Shown here: positions 1 to 9,606 of the stretch, piece by piece | Numbering within the stretch: position 1 is the first letter of the stretch | Layout: every line of letters starts with the position of its first letter | Assembly: GCA_026873275.1 (NCBI GenBank) | Contig: JANTUC010000012.1 | Coordinates: 702,001 to 766,000 of the forward strand | DNA from: Pseudopithomyces maydicus | Lineage: Eukaryota; Ascomycota; Dothideomycetes; Pleosporales; Didymosphaeriaceae | Reading direction: 5' to 3' | Length of the DNA stretch: 64,000 nucleotides | Made by a program: the position numbers and the translations under genes | The notes under the pieces: generated by a model | The model's database searches: none | The model's input: the letters and a program-made list of their open reading frames with translations, nothing else | What the model was told of the DNA's origin: nothing

Positions 1-348
1 CTCGTTGAATTTCCGCAGGCGCTTGACGTCGGTGAATCGAGCGAGCGACCCGTATGAAGCTGGTAAATACCGTCAGCAATCAATACCACAGAACTGCTGC
101 GATCTTCAGTTCCGTACCCAGGTTGTCTGCGGCAATTACAACACCATCCTTGAACTTGGCTGCTATAACTGAGGTACCCGTCACAATGGGGCTTTGTGTG
201 TGTTGGTTCGGTCCGGCGGCAGTCTGGAAATGCGAGTGGTCGTAGGCACCATACACATCGTCTCTGGGCTGGCCCGCAGTCAGTAATGGTGGTGCGTGTG
301 ATGACCAGCACCACTTACACGGCCCCACGCTTGCGGAAGGTGGTTCAT
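1..348 (-). CDS. PRE4: 20S proteasome subunit beta-7 (PRE4/PSMB4 type), 5' part only
   Basis: This encodes the N-terminal part of the non-catalytic beta-7 subunit of the 20S proteasome core, which acts in cytosol and nucleus. Three exons are visible: 319-348 (start ATG at 348), 118-268 and 1-59, with introns 269-318 and 60-117, both GT-AG. The joined reading begins MNHLPQAWGR and then has PRDDVYGAYDH. It continues into the proteasome beta signature SPIVTGTSVIAAKFKDGVVI, then AADNLASYGSLARFTDVKRL. The gene runs off the left edge, so most of the protein is missing here. It is transcribed away from the HCNGP-like gene with 228 bp between the two ATGs, so the promoters are probably shared. No threonine protease site is expected in this subunit. 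Identity is from recalled Pre4/PSMB4 sequences. Confidence 0.9.
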
Positions 349-576
349 GATGGCGACTTGGGGATATCTGGGTGTAGGTATGAGAAGGAGGGGGTCGTGA
401 CAGTCGTATCGTGATTGTGAGACGGCGTAATAGAAGGTGGAGCTGTGGCGTGGGAGGTGAGGGCGCCAGGCAGCTTGGACGCGCAGTTGCGACCCCGGTG
501 CCAAGACGTATGGCCCAAGCTCCAACCGTCACCTCTACATCCAGCATCTCCAGATTCGGATTACAACACGTCAAAC
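349..576. promoter_or_regulatory. Divergent intergenic promoter, PRE4 / HCNGP-like
   Basis: The 228 bp between two divergent start codons must contain both core promoters and 5' UTRs. I see no clear TATA box and no exact copy of the yeast proteasome element GGTGGCAAA. Confidence 0.4.
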
Positions 577-1469
577 ATGCTCGGAATTGACTACCCCAGT
601 AGCGACGAGGAGGATTCTGTACCTGCAAAGACACAGCCTGAGGTTAGTCTTGTGAAATGGTAGGGAAAGGACGCGATAGCTACTAATATCGAGTTGCCAA
701 AACCATCGCTCCCAGCCGCTGTGCCGGTTCCAAAGCCCTCTCCAGCACCCGTAGAGGAAAGGAATGCACCAGAGCCGTTGCCAGAAGGACCCAAACAGGG
801 TCGTGAGTTAATCCCACGACTCTACATTCAGCATATTTTGATAATATTCAGCTTCGGCAACCCCATTACTTGAAGACGATGAACTGGGAGAGGAAGCTCC
901 ACCAGGATCCCCATACACATCAAACCGTCTGATGATTCAGAATCTTACTTTGCCTACGGTACCAAATATGAACATCCCACCATCACCTCCGGGCTCCCCG
1001 CCACAAAAGCCGACTAGGAAATTCACACAGTTTCTTGAGCTAAAAAAGAAGGGCCAGCATTTCAACCAGAGGCTTGAAAACTCGTCTGTCTTGCGAGATC
1101 CAAACCATTCCAGGAAGTTGATGGATTTTGCGCGGGTAAATATCCTCGAATCCTACAACAATGGCTTGCCCTAATCGCATATTAGATCACCGACGAGGAG
1201 CAGTACGCTTCCACATTGAAGGAAGGTCTTGGTGTGCCAGCAGTATGGCCGGATTGGGCTTATGGCGACGTGCTCAATGCCTCTCAAAAAAGATCAGCAG
1301 GGCGAAAGAGAGCGAGCGGTCGAGGATACCGCGGGAATCGGTCGACTTTGTTCCAGCTAAATCTGGTACATCTAGCGGTACAGGTACCCCTGCTGCAAAA
1401 GCGTCACGACAAAGTGCAGCTGAGAGAGTCATGGCGGGGCTGGAGAAACGACCGAAAGACCGAAGATGA
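577..1469 (+). CDS. HCNGP / SAP30BP-like protein, frameshifted near the C-terminus
   Basis: This is a fungal member of the HCNGP (SAP30-binding protein) family, nuclear proteins linked to transcription and splicing. Exons are 577-642, 694-802, 852-1135 and 1186-1469, with phases that match. The start reads MLGIDYPSSDEEDS, the usual acidic N-terminus. A proline-rich linker follows, then the family block with SPPGSPPQKPTRKFTQFLEL, KKKGQHFNQRLENSS and GLGVPAVWPDWAYGDVLN. After the A6 run at 1286-1291 the frame goes wrong. The expected tail (ESVDFVPA ... SAAERVMAGLEKR, stop 1467-1469) is in the frame reached only with one extra base. Read literally, the protein instead ends at 1473 in a basic, non-family tail. 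A missing A is the simplest explanation. Confidence 0.82.
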
Positions 1470-1922
1470 TTAGGCCATCATTATACATGCATTCCTCAAC
1501 TTTGAACCATGAATCCAATCATGAACTGTTAGGTATATTTACGGTCTATCCTTGAACTAGATGGATATGCCGGCATGCTTAGCATTCAGGTTCCTTGTTG
1601 ATTCAAGGCAGCGCGTTGACCTAAGTCAATAAGTACCTCATATATCTCAGCCTATTATATCCAACCCATTGCCTTTTACGGCTCGTAGTTTAGCAGCCCT
1701 CTATGTGTTTTCCTGACCTCACCTAGGCACCTGCACTTGAACATGTAGATCACGTGTGATACAGCTTGTGCACGGACCTCGCGGGCGTCGTAGGCATAGA
1801 GCTGCCTCACAGCAACAACTACTCACCCCGCGCCACTTCCCCTGCACTCCCGCCCGAGACCTTTCGATATTCCCTCCTGATCCGAACACATTCCGCCACC
1901 AGAAGCTCGCACACTACTTACG
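1470..1922. other. Intergenic: HCNGP 3' UTR and PRE7 promoter
   Basis: No gene is seen. The stretch should carry the terminator of the HCNGP-like gene and the PRE7 promoter. ATG-free reading upstream of 1923 makes an apparent PRE7 extension back to 1756, which is rejected because it reads through the intron. Confidence 0.4.
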
Positions 1923-2766
1923 ATGGCTGCAATCTTCTCCGGCGCTCCTCCGCAAGGCGGCCCAGGCTATTCGTTCAAACAGATCCCCACAGCAGCTCCG
2001 TCAGGCGAGCGGCAGCACGGCTTCTATCCGTAGGCAGTTCCTGTACCTCTGTGTCTATTCACTTGTTGACGTTTGCAGCTACACCGACAATGGCGGATCA
2101 ACACTCGGTATCTCAGGCGCCGACTTCACCATCCTCGCCGGTGACACTCGCTCAACGTCCGGTTACAACATCAACACACGATACGCACCCAAGCTCTTCA
2201 AGATTGGTGGTGAGGGACCAGAGAACATCGGTGCGCGGATAGTGCTCTCCGTTGTGGGTTTCGCGGCGGACGGTGACGCACTGAAGGAGCGCCTCGACAC
2301 CATCGTCAAGATGTACAAGTACCAGCACGGCAAGCCCATGAGCGTGTCCGCCTGCGCACAGAGACTCAGCCACATTCTCTACAACAAGCGCTTCTTCCCA
2401 TACTACGTGCACGCGATTCTGGGTGGTCTGGACGAGGACGGCAAGGGAGCGTTGTACTCATACGACCCCGTGGGCAGCTACGAGCGGGAGCAGTGTAGGG
2501 CTGCTGGTGCGGCGGCATCGCTCATCATGCCTTTCCTGGACAACCAGGTCAACTTCAAGAACCAGTACATGCCGGGAAGCGGAACGGGTCACAACCTGCA
2601 GGCCAAGGCGGCAACACCGCTGTCGCAAGATCATGTCGAGGACTTGGTGCGGGATGCGTTCACGAGCGCAGTGGAGAGACATATCGAGGTCGGTGATGGT
2701 CTGCAGATGATGATCATTACCAAGGATGGTGTACACGAGACGTTCACCCCGCTGAAGAAGGATTAA
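1923..2766 (+). CDS. PRE7: 20S proteasome subunit beta-6 (PRE7/PSMB1 type)
   Basis: This is the non-catalytic beta-6 subunit of the 20S proteasome core. Exon 1 is 1923-2029 (MAAIFSGAPPQGGPGYSF, then QHGFYPY across the junction) and exon 2 is 2079-2766, giving 264 residues, normal for the family. Landmarks are GISGADFTILAGDTRSTSGY near residue 50, the run IGARIVLSVVGFAADGDALK, NKRFFPYYVHAILGGLDEDG and the C-terminal VGDGLQMMIITKDGV. The N-terminal propeptide-like segment lacks a catalytic threonine, as expected. It lies 0.45 kb downstream of the HCNGP-like gene on the same strand. With PRE4 at the left edge it forms a pair of 20S beta-subunit genes inside 2.8 kb. Confidence 0.95.
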
Positions 2767-3682
2767 AGAAAGTAGGCATAGACGTGATGCAATTAGTGTG
2801 GGCAAGAATTCCAGGACCTGCAGCATAGTCGGTCTGTATGAATAGCACCTAACGGCGACAATGAAGGAATGACACAAACTCGCACCTATCTACAATTTGC
2901 AACCGTGATGAATTAGCATGTTCGTTTTACTACTTATATCTAGCCTCCTTCTTAATTGATTCCGAGGTCCCGATTAACAAAGTTGTCTGTCTCGAGAAAA
3001 GCATGGCTAGTCACAGGGTCCTATTGTCACCTCCATTCGGCAACGACACCTCCTTGAACAAGCTCCACCTGAGACCGCCACATACGCCGGCGTATGTCAC
3101 GCATCGAACTGTGATTTGCCGAATTTCTAACCCCCTTCACGAGAAGAGTAATGGCCTGTCTTGTCACCGCTCAAGCCTTCTCAAGAAGTCAACGGCTACG
3201 TCACATGGAGCCCGAAGGCTTGCCATTAGAGCTACCATGAAACAATTACGGGTGAACATCCGAGCGGCAAAATCTGTCACCTCATTCTGTCTTTGAAAGA
3301 TCTACACGGCTACAGAATTGATGGCCGCTATGATCGGCATAGCGGGGACTGGTGATTTGCGAACCAGCTGCCTTGTTCCTAGGTACTTGGTGTAATTTCG
3401 TACCTTAGATGGGATTTGGCAGATAAAGACTCAGTAGTATTCAGGATGGGTATGATATGATACATTACTTCTATGTCTGGGCTGTTGCGGTGACACTTTA
3501 CATTTGAAGCGACACATTGCTTACCACAGGCACCTTTAAACTGTAATACGCAGAATCCCCTCGAGATACTCGTGAGCCAACCGAAAGTACTCCTGGCACA
3601 TTTGGTCTTCGATACATCTACCAGTATGAAATCTCTCAGAACCATCTCGATCCACAATCCTTGGAACGAACAGCGACACGCA
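2767..3682. other. Intergenic, no convincing gene
   Basis: About 0.9 kb between PRE7 and the UstYa-like gene. A 97-codon reading at 3003-3296 has no family resemblance or splice support and is treated as noise. Nothing else recognised. Confidence 0.4.
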
Positions 3683-4888
3683 ATGGCCAGCTACGAGCCA
3701 GTCCACAACCCCAAATGGAACGCCCTCAAAGAACCCTCGGAGGAAGACAACACTAACGACTGCATTTGCCCGATTCACGTCTTATCTGCTCGGCGAAGTT
3801 CGCGCGCATGGGTTACACTTGAGCTTATCGCCGCCCTACTCTTCATCACATTATGGACTTTCTTCATCAGCTGCTTTTTCGCACGCAACCCGCATCTCCT
3901 TCGCCACTTTTCCACCTCGAATAACTTGGTAGACCAGTGTAAGTATGAACAATATCTTCATTTTGATCATCAGATACTCATTTAACCAAAAGTTCCAAAC
4001 ATTCCAACAGAGTTCCAATCCGACAGTCGCTTCGTGAACAGCGATCCATATAACAGCGCGTTTTGGCAACCCAATGGAACCCAGAGCGCCAAAGTAGAGG
4101 ATAACGTATGGAATTACTACGGAAGTAGGTATCACTTTCGTATGCTGTACCTTCTTTCTGCTTACCTATTGTCTCCCAGATGACTGGATCTGGGTGAAAA
4201 AGGGGTCGCCGTACGCCATTCCAGGAGGAAGGAAACTTATACCGCTCTACGAAAAGGACGCCTGGATGGAAGATTACCTGGCCTACATCAGTGCGTATAA
4301 GCATGAGATCCATTGCGTGGTACGTTCATGATTCTGCAAATCCGGCACGGTCAAGACAGAAGGATATTGCTAACACAAAAGAAAGGGTGTAATCAAGCAC
4401 GTCCTCGATGCATACCGAGACGGGCGACCCGTTTCAGCGGCCGAGGTCGAGCACGCGGATACACACTGCCTTGAGGTTCTCCGCCATGTGAGTATAGCAC
4501 TGTACTGATTCCACAAAACACGGAAACTGACTGACTGGAACAACAACAGTCTGTAATGTGCCAGCCCGATCTCACCCTCGCGGGTCCAGAGTTCGACGCC
4601 GAAGGCAAAGAACACGAGCCGTACTGGGGCGGAGAGAAACACATGTGTCGCGATCAGAGTAAAGTGCATGAGTTTTTTGCGGAGCGCAACTTGGGATTTG
4701 AAAATGTGTGGGAGGATGGAAAGGAGGTTGTGAAGGCGTGGGCTTGGCCGTTGGAGTCGCGGGGGAGAGAGTGCTATGAGGACGCGGTGGTGTACACAGT
4801 CTCTGGATCGAAGGTGTGCTGCAAACTCTTGCATCTTCCCATAATTGCAATAGAAGTCCATGAAAATTCATCACTAGAATTTGGATGA
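3683..4888 (+). CDS. UstYa-family (DUF3328) membrane oxidase-like protein
   Basis: UstYa-like proteins are fungal membrane-anchored oxidases or halogenase-like enzymes. They often occur in RiPP and other secondary-metabolite clusters. Five exons fit: 3683-3938, 3993-4124, 4180-4319, 4386-4487 and 4550-4888. The N-terminus MASYEPVHNPKWNAL is followed by one transmembrane helix (LELIAALLFITLWTFFISCF, about residues 40-60). The lumenal part has WIWVKKGSPYAI, then HEIHC, then HADTHCLEVLRHSVMCQPD. The first metal-binding motif is canonical HxxHC, but the second reads HxxxHC, one residue longer than usual. ATGs at 3629 and 3572 are possible alternative starts. The last 12-15 codons may contain a further 3' splice. 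No precursor-peptide gene or partner UstYb was found nearby, so the substrate is unknown. Confidence 0.78.
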
Positions 4889-5095
4889 GGATCCTTTGTA
4901 TTCCTGGAAAGGAAATCCCCTGGAATGCAGGGTCAGCCTACCAACCGCAAACGTCCAACAACTTGGGAACAACGGATGGGGGTTGCCTTTGTTTCATGTC
5001 ATATCAACACTGAGTTATTATGTCTTGCGAAAAACGGACTGCGCTATTTACTTTTCGCATTGCGTGGATACTCGTCCTGTCATTGACAAACTAGC

Positions 5096-6212
5096 ATGGC
5101 GTACGTTCCAAAAGGCGGTCCGGTGCCAGTTCGTAAGTAGCGAGCATTATACGATCCTTCACATTAGCATGCTGAAATAAGCCAGACCCGTGGCTCCTGA
5201 TATTTCGCCTACTCCAATTATTCTTTGCCATCTTGATCATTGCCACAACTGCGTATCCGCTGTCAATAGACGGCGGCGGACCTCTCCAGGCACCCTTGAT
5301 CTCCACGATCATCGCTGGCATTCTTACTGTAATTCCTGTTCTCCCTTTAACAACGCCTCTGCACATATCCCAGCGCCGTCTTTACGATCCACGTATCGCG
5401 CTCGTCCTCGATATTCTAGCGACGCTATTCTGGCTTGCGTCCTTTGCCGCACTAGCTTCGTATCTGGACGTATTCTCAGACTATGGGAGGCAATTAAGGG
5501 TGGTGGATGTTGTATTCGCGCGGTGCGGGAAGTGCAGAAGTGCGTGGCGGAGCGGAGTGGCAGCAGCCGTGTTTTCTGCTATCGAATTGTGAGTTCATCT
5601 TCAGACTATAAATTACAATTGCTAAGGAAATTCAGCTTTCTTTTCCTGTTCACGACACTGGTATTCATCTACTATTACCATTGCCACCTTGCGGGGGAAA
5701 CTGCCTATGGCATCTCGGGAAGGAGAGCGAGAACTAATGACACCGATAACACCTATGGAGTAGCTCATCCGATCTCCAGTCCAGCAGTAAGAAACGGTGC
5801 CACTGAAGAGCACCAGTTACGATCAAATCCCTCACACTCTCACACTGGATTAAACGGGCACTCTCCAACAGCCGCCACCCAGTCCTCCGCTCACGGCCAC
5901 GCATCCAGCAGCCAACCCCGTACAGTGAACCAAGACGATGAAATCGGTTCCGACATGCCAGCATCACCGAAACCCTACGGCAGCGGGCCGACCAACGAGC
6001 CGGTATCCCCGATCAGCGCCAGTCAGTTCCCCCAGCCACCGACTTCCAGTACTCCGGCTACAGCTAGTTCCGGTGCTAATTTACCTGCCTCAGGAGCCCC
6101 TTCGTCGCCACTTAGGTCGCCTACATCGCCTACAAGACCGGGAAGACCTGATGAGTATGGGGTAGAGCACGGGAGTAATGTTGGGCCTGGAGCGGACACA
6201 ACGAGGCCGTGA
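5096..6212 (+). CDS. MARVEL-type four-helix membrane protein with Ser/Pro-rich tail
   Basis: A predicted four-pass membrane protein resembling fungal MARVEL-domain proteins, which are associated with membrane apposition and trafficking. Exons are 5096-5132, 5186-5588 and 5636-6212, giving 338 residues. The short first exon encodes MAYVPKGGPVPV. Helices are visible at WLLIFRLLQLFFAILIIATT, PLISTIIAGILTVIPVLPL, IALVLDILATLFWLASFAAL and FFLFLFTTLVFIYYYH. The loop before helix 4 holds CGKCRSAWRSGVAAAVFSAI, a typical place for a conserved Cys pair. The last 160 residues are low-complexity, rich in Ser, Pro, Thr and Gly, and probably cytosolic. Its 3' end converges on the GST gene with 125 bp between stops. 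Function is otherwise unknown. Confidence 0.75.
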
Positions 6213-6337
6213 GGAGAGCAGATAAAAGTAGGCTAATCTTAATGGGTAGGGGGTGGTAGTTACTATGTAATAGTACAAACAAATTCAACTTGTCATATTG
6301 AGATCTCCAAAGCACACTTCTACGTTCGATAATCCCA

Positions 6338-7473
6338 CTATAGTAGAGCTTTCCACCCCTGATTCGCCGGCCGCTCGAGCCCAAGATGGTTGCACAACTG
6401 GCCCATGTGGTCAACACCCCAGTACTTTTCCGTCTTGCCCTCTGCATTAGTCGCTATGTCCATTTATTAGCACTTGGCTCTCAATCTCCTCACGATCACG
6501 ATAACTCACCAATGAACCATGGCAGCCCAAAAGCCTCCTCATTAACCGCCCACTCGGTATTCTTCGTCAGCTTACTCTTTACCTCATCGCTCTTGCTCGC
6601 CTCCAGGATCTTCACGGCTTCTTCCTTCCCTAGGACGGCTGTGACGATCTCAAGGGCGGCGTCGGGCTTGGTGGGGTCCTTGTTCTCTACCCAGTACCAC
6701 TGCCAGAACTGGGAGAGGGCAGCAGGGAGAGACTCGGGGTGCGAGACCGAGATGGCGGTCAAGATGCGTCCGGTGGAAAGTGTGTTGGCTGGGAAGCCGG
6801 GTGGGGCGCCTTTAGAGATGGGCACGTTGAGGAAGGAGGCCCAGCGGCGGCGCTCGATGTCGATCCATTTGCCCTTGTCTATGGGAGAGAGTTAGATTTG
6901 TTGGTGGAGGATGGATAGAGAAGGGGGAATGGGAAAAGTGATGGATGTAGATATTGGGGAGCTGCAACGATGGATGTTTGTGAAGGGGTATTTGTGTATC
7001 CATATTCGAAGCAGTAAATCTAGTCGCAGCTGATAGAGCAAGGAAAAATATGGTAGGCTTACTTTTGATCATCAGTGGCTAGATGGCGAAATTTCATTAG
7101 CAACAGCCAAACATATAAAATCATCAGTACCACTCACAGGCGTGTTCCCGCAGGCTTTCATGATGCCTCCCAAAAAGACCGGCACATAGGTGATATCACA
7201 TTGCTTGAAGACAGGGTTGTTCTACACTCGTCAGCACACATGTAGTCGTGCGAGTGCCCCAAAACAGATGCATCCAAGTCGGGACGCTAATTCAAGAATA
7301 TAAAGTTGCAACCATTCACGCAGATTTACGTATGTGGCATCAGACCATCTGCACGACGTGCATGACGAGCCGCAACGTCCAGCGAGCCAAGCACTCACCT
7401 GCAGAGCATAGAATGCAATGTATGCAAACGGGCTGACGATATCGATAAAGAGGGTAATCTTTCCTTTCGACAT
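6338..7473 (-). CDS. Kappa-class glutathione S-transferase / DsbA-like (HCCA isomerase family)
   Basis: A thioredoxin-fold kappa-class GST (2-hydroxychromene-2-carboxylate isomerase family). Such enzymes conjugate or use glutathione in mitochondria or peroxisomes. Five exons run from ATG 7473: 7399-7473, 7138-7221, 7063-7078 (only 16 nt), 6510-6878 and 6338-6441, giving 215 residues. The N-terminus MSKGKITLFIDIVSPFAYIA carries the family active-site serine context (SPFAY). Next come QCDITYVPVFLGGIM and KACGNTPPLMIKNKGKW. The C-terminal half has the helical insert and then GLPWFIG and EKYWGVDHMGQLCNHLGLER. All junctions are GT-AG and phases agree. Introns 1 and 3 (about 175 bp) are long for this window. 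The ATG lies 0.3 kb from the end of the kinase gene on the same strand. Confidence 0.88.
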
Positions 7474-7770
7474 ATTGGGATAGCAGCCTCCAAGAGCGTG
7501 ACTCTGGGGAACTCTGGCGTGCTTGACGTTGGTAAGGAGGATGGACCTCGGAGGCTACTGTAGACTAGTACTGGTAGCTAGCTGGTTAGCCGAGCTCAGG
7601 AACCGAGGCGAGTCCGCATGTGAACTCTGATGAGTGATCAAGAACGCCAATCGGTTTATACCGCCTAAAAACCTATCTATCTATAGTCTAAGCTCTCTCT
7701 CAACCTTCTAAACTCGCTCTCATCATCACTATCTAGCCTGTTACATAGTCCTGCTCTTACAACATGATGC

Positions 7771-8901
7771 TTATTCGTCCGACAACAACTCGATCGCCTC
7801 CAACGACATGAATTTTAAACGGACAACATCAGCCGTAGGCCGATATTTGCCCTCAGAGAGTAACATCTCCTTTATAAACCTAATTGTGTCGTTCCAGCGA
7901 AAATCAAAACCATCCGTCTTCCTCAAAGAGCTAATCTCAGCCTCAACAACGCCTAACAGAGAGCCGTCTTTTGCATAAAACACGTCAAGATCCTCACTCT
8001 TCGCAACATCCGGATTCCCTATCTTCCCCTTCAACTCATCCAAGAACGATCTCGTCTCGATACGACGCCGCTGGCGAAATCCCGGTGCATCTTTAGAATC
8101 GTGATCCAACGCTTCGTACCCTTTATCGAACCAGATAAACAGCTCCAGGAACACGCAGCCCAGCGACCAGATATCAGGCGCGCAGGCCGTGGCCCCCATC
8201 AGCGTCTCGTAAGGGAGGTAAGCTGGCCAGCCTATGTTCGTGCTCCCCGGGATTTTACCGTACATTTCCGATGCTGGATCGTTGGAGCCATCTTCACAAA
8301 TCTTGGCCGTCGTCCAGTCGGTGATGCGGAACTCGATGCCGTCTTTCGCTGTCTCGAAGTACAGGATGTTTTCGGGCTTGACGTCGTGGTGCCATCCTAT
8401 GAGGCCGGGTCCGGGCTTGTGGATGCTCTCGAGAGCACCTGCTAGACCGTGCATCTGGCCAAGCAGCCATTTGAAAGTAGAGCCGTCAGAAGGAGCATTC
8501 AATCCCTTGCTGGAATGGGTTCTCATGAAAGCGTTCAGATGACCATTAGCAAGAGGCATCACGAAGTAGAGATTCTCCTGGTATTCGAAGCATGTGTAGC
8601 AGATTACCAGATGCTTGTGATCAACGTCATATTTCTTCATCGCCTCTAGAAATTCCTTTTCGAGAATCCCTTGATTCGTTCTACCTGCTCTGCTAATTTT
8701 CACGGCGAAGACGTCGGTCGTGCTGTTCGGCGGGGCGTTGTCTCCTAGACAGTTCCAGACGCTTTTCTTGAGCTTAGCACGGACTATTGTGCCGTTCACA
8801 CCGGCGTCGTGTAATTGGGGTTCCATGGCGAAGGGCGAATCGGTTCGCTTTTCATTGTATTGTCCTTGACTGAAAGTGAATCGTGTGGTCATATTTAGCA
8901 A
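7771..8901 (-). CDS. Atypical fungal protein kinase
   Basis: A single-exon 376-residue protein with a full but divergent protein-kinase fold. The glycine loop is weak (DAGVNGTIVRAKL). The ATP-lysine is in FAVKIS (K68), with E82 or E86 as candidate C-helix glutamate. The catalytic loop is HHDVKPEN (171-178, HRD changed to HHD). The magnesium loop is DWT instead of DFG (195-197), the APE region reads LPYET, and the F helix has DIWSLGC (243-249). All three key residues (Lys, catalytic Asp, Mg Asp) are present, so activity is plausible. I cannot assign a subfamily. A second in-frame ATG lies three codons downstream. The gene sits alone between GST and INSIG with no obvious partner. Confidence 0.85.
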   Translation of the reverse strand: MLNMTTRFTFSQGQYNEKRTDSPFAMEPQLHDAGVNGTIVRAKLKKSVWNCLGDNAPPNSTTDVFAVKISRAGRTNQGILEKEFLEAMKKYDVDHKHLVICYTCFEYQENLYFVMPLANGHLNAFMRTHSSKGLNAPSDGSTFKWLLGQMHGLAGALESIHKPGPGLIGWHHDVKPENILYFETAKDGIEFRITDWTTAKICEDGSNDPASEMYGKIPGSTNIGWPAYLPYETLMGATACAPDIWSLGCVFLELFIWFDKGYEALDHDSKDAPGFRQRRRIETRSFLDELKGKIGNPDVAKSEDLDVFYAKDGSLLGVVEAEISSLRKTDGFDFRWNDTIRFIKEMLLSEGKYRPTADVVRLKFMSLEAIELLSDE

Positions 8902-9606
8902 TTTTATGTCGCAGTGCTGAAGAGTTGGAAATTATAAACCACCATTGAATCATGCTTTAGTGATTTTGTACATTTACAGTAGGTTTGTCGTATCCCCAGA
9001 GCAATCTGATTGATGGTAGATGACACAATATCTTGAAGTAAAGTGTAGTATCATAGTCTGATGACAGTCTTGTTTGTACAATAGAACACCCGGAGGCGTA
9101 TCATGTGATATTTGCCATTACATCTATCGCCATGATCTAATCAAATCAATCACCACGATAAATCGAATGCCCGTTCCCAACATCACGAAAAATGACACAA
9201 CGCAAATAGACAGTAAAAAGAAACACGGTAACATATGAATTCTACCGCTCATCCATCCGAACGGAACGTATCCCGCGCATATACCAATAGTGTTGAACCA
9301 AACAATCATTCCAGGTATCATTTCGCCAAGGCCGTACAAATTCAGAGAATAAAAAGAAGGAGGAGAAGAAAAAAAGACAGTGATAAACAAACAAACCGAC
9401 CATACAAAGTCTTTTGTGCTGTTCCCAGTCCGATGAATAGATAGATAGATGACCCTCAATGACCCTTTTTGTTGACCAGTTGAATCCCTTTTCCCAATGC
9501 CAATCCATTCCAATGCATATATGCAATACAAGATTATAGTACTAAATGTTGGTTTTCAAAATGCCCGCCCACGGTGCTGCTAGCTAGCTGGTTCAGAAGC
9601 CGAGGA
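8902..9606. other. Intergenic, AT-rich; contains an unassigned hydrophobic ORF
   Basis: Holds the kinase promoter and the INSIG 3' region. A minus-strand open reading frame at 9124-9531 encodes 135 residues with several hydrophobic stretches (for example MIPGMIVWFNTIGICAGYV). It has no recognised homology and part of it is a pyrimidine-rich tract. It is recorded as a possible small gene or UTR, not as a firm CDS. Confidence 0.35.

Noticed and set aside
1756..2766. 336-residue version of PRE7 starting at 1756
   Set aside because: It reads straight through the intron 2030-2078 and has a non-family N-terminus. Splicing gives the expected 264-residue subunit.
3003..3296. 97-codon ORF next to the UstYa gene as a RiPP precursor
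   Set aside because: No signal peptide and no repeated core peptides with Kex2 (KR) sites.
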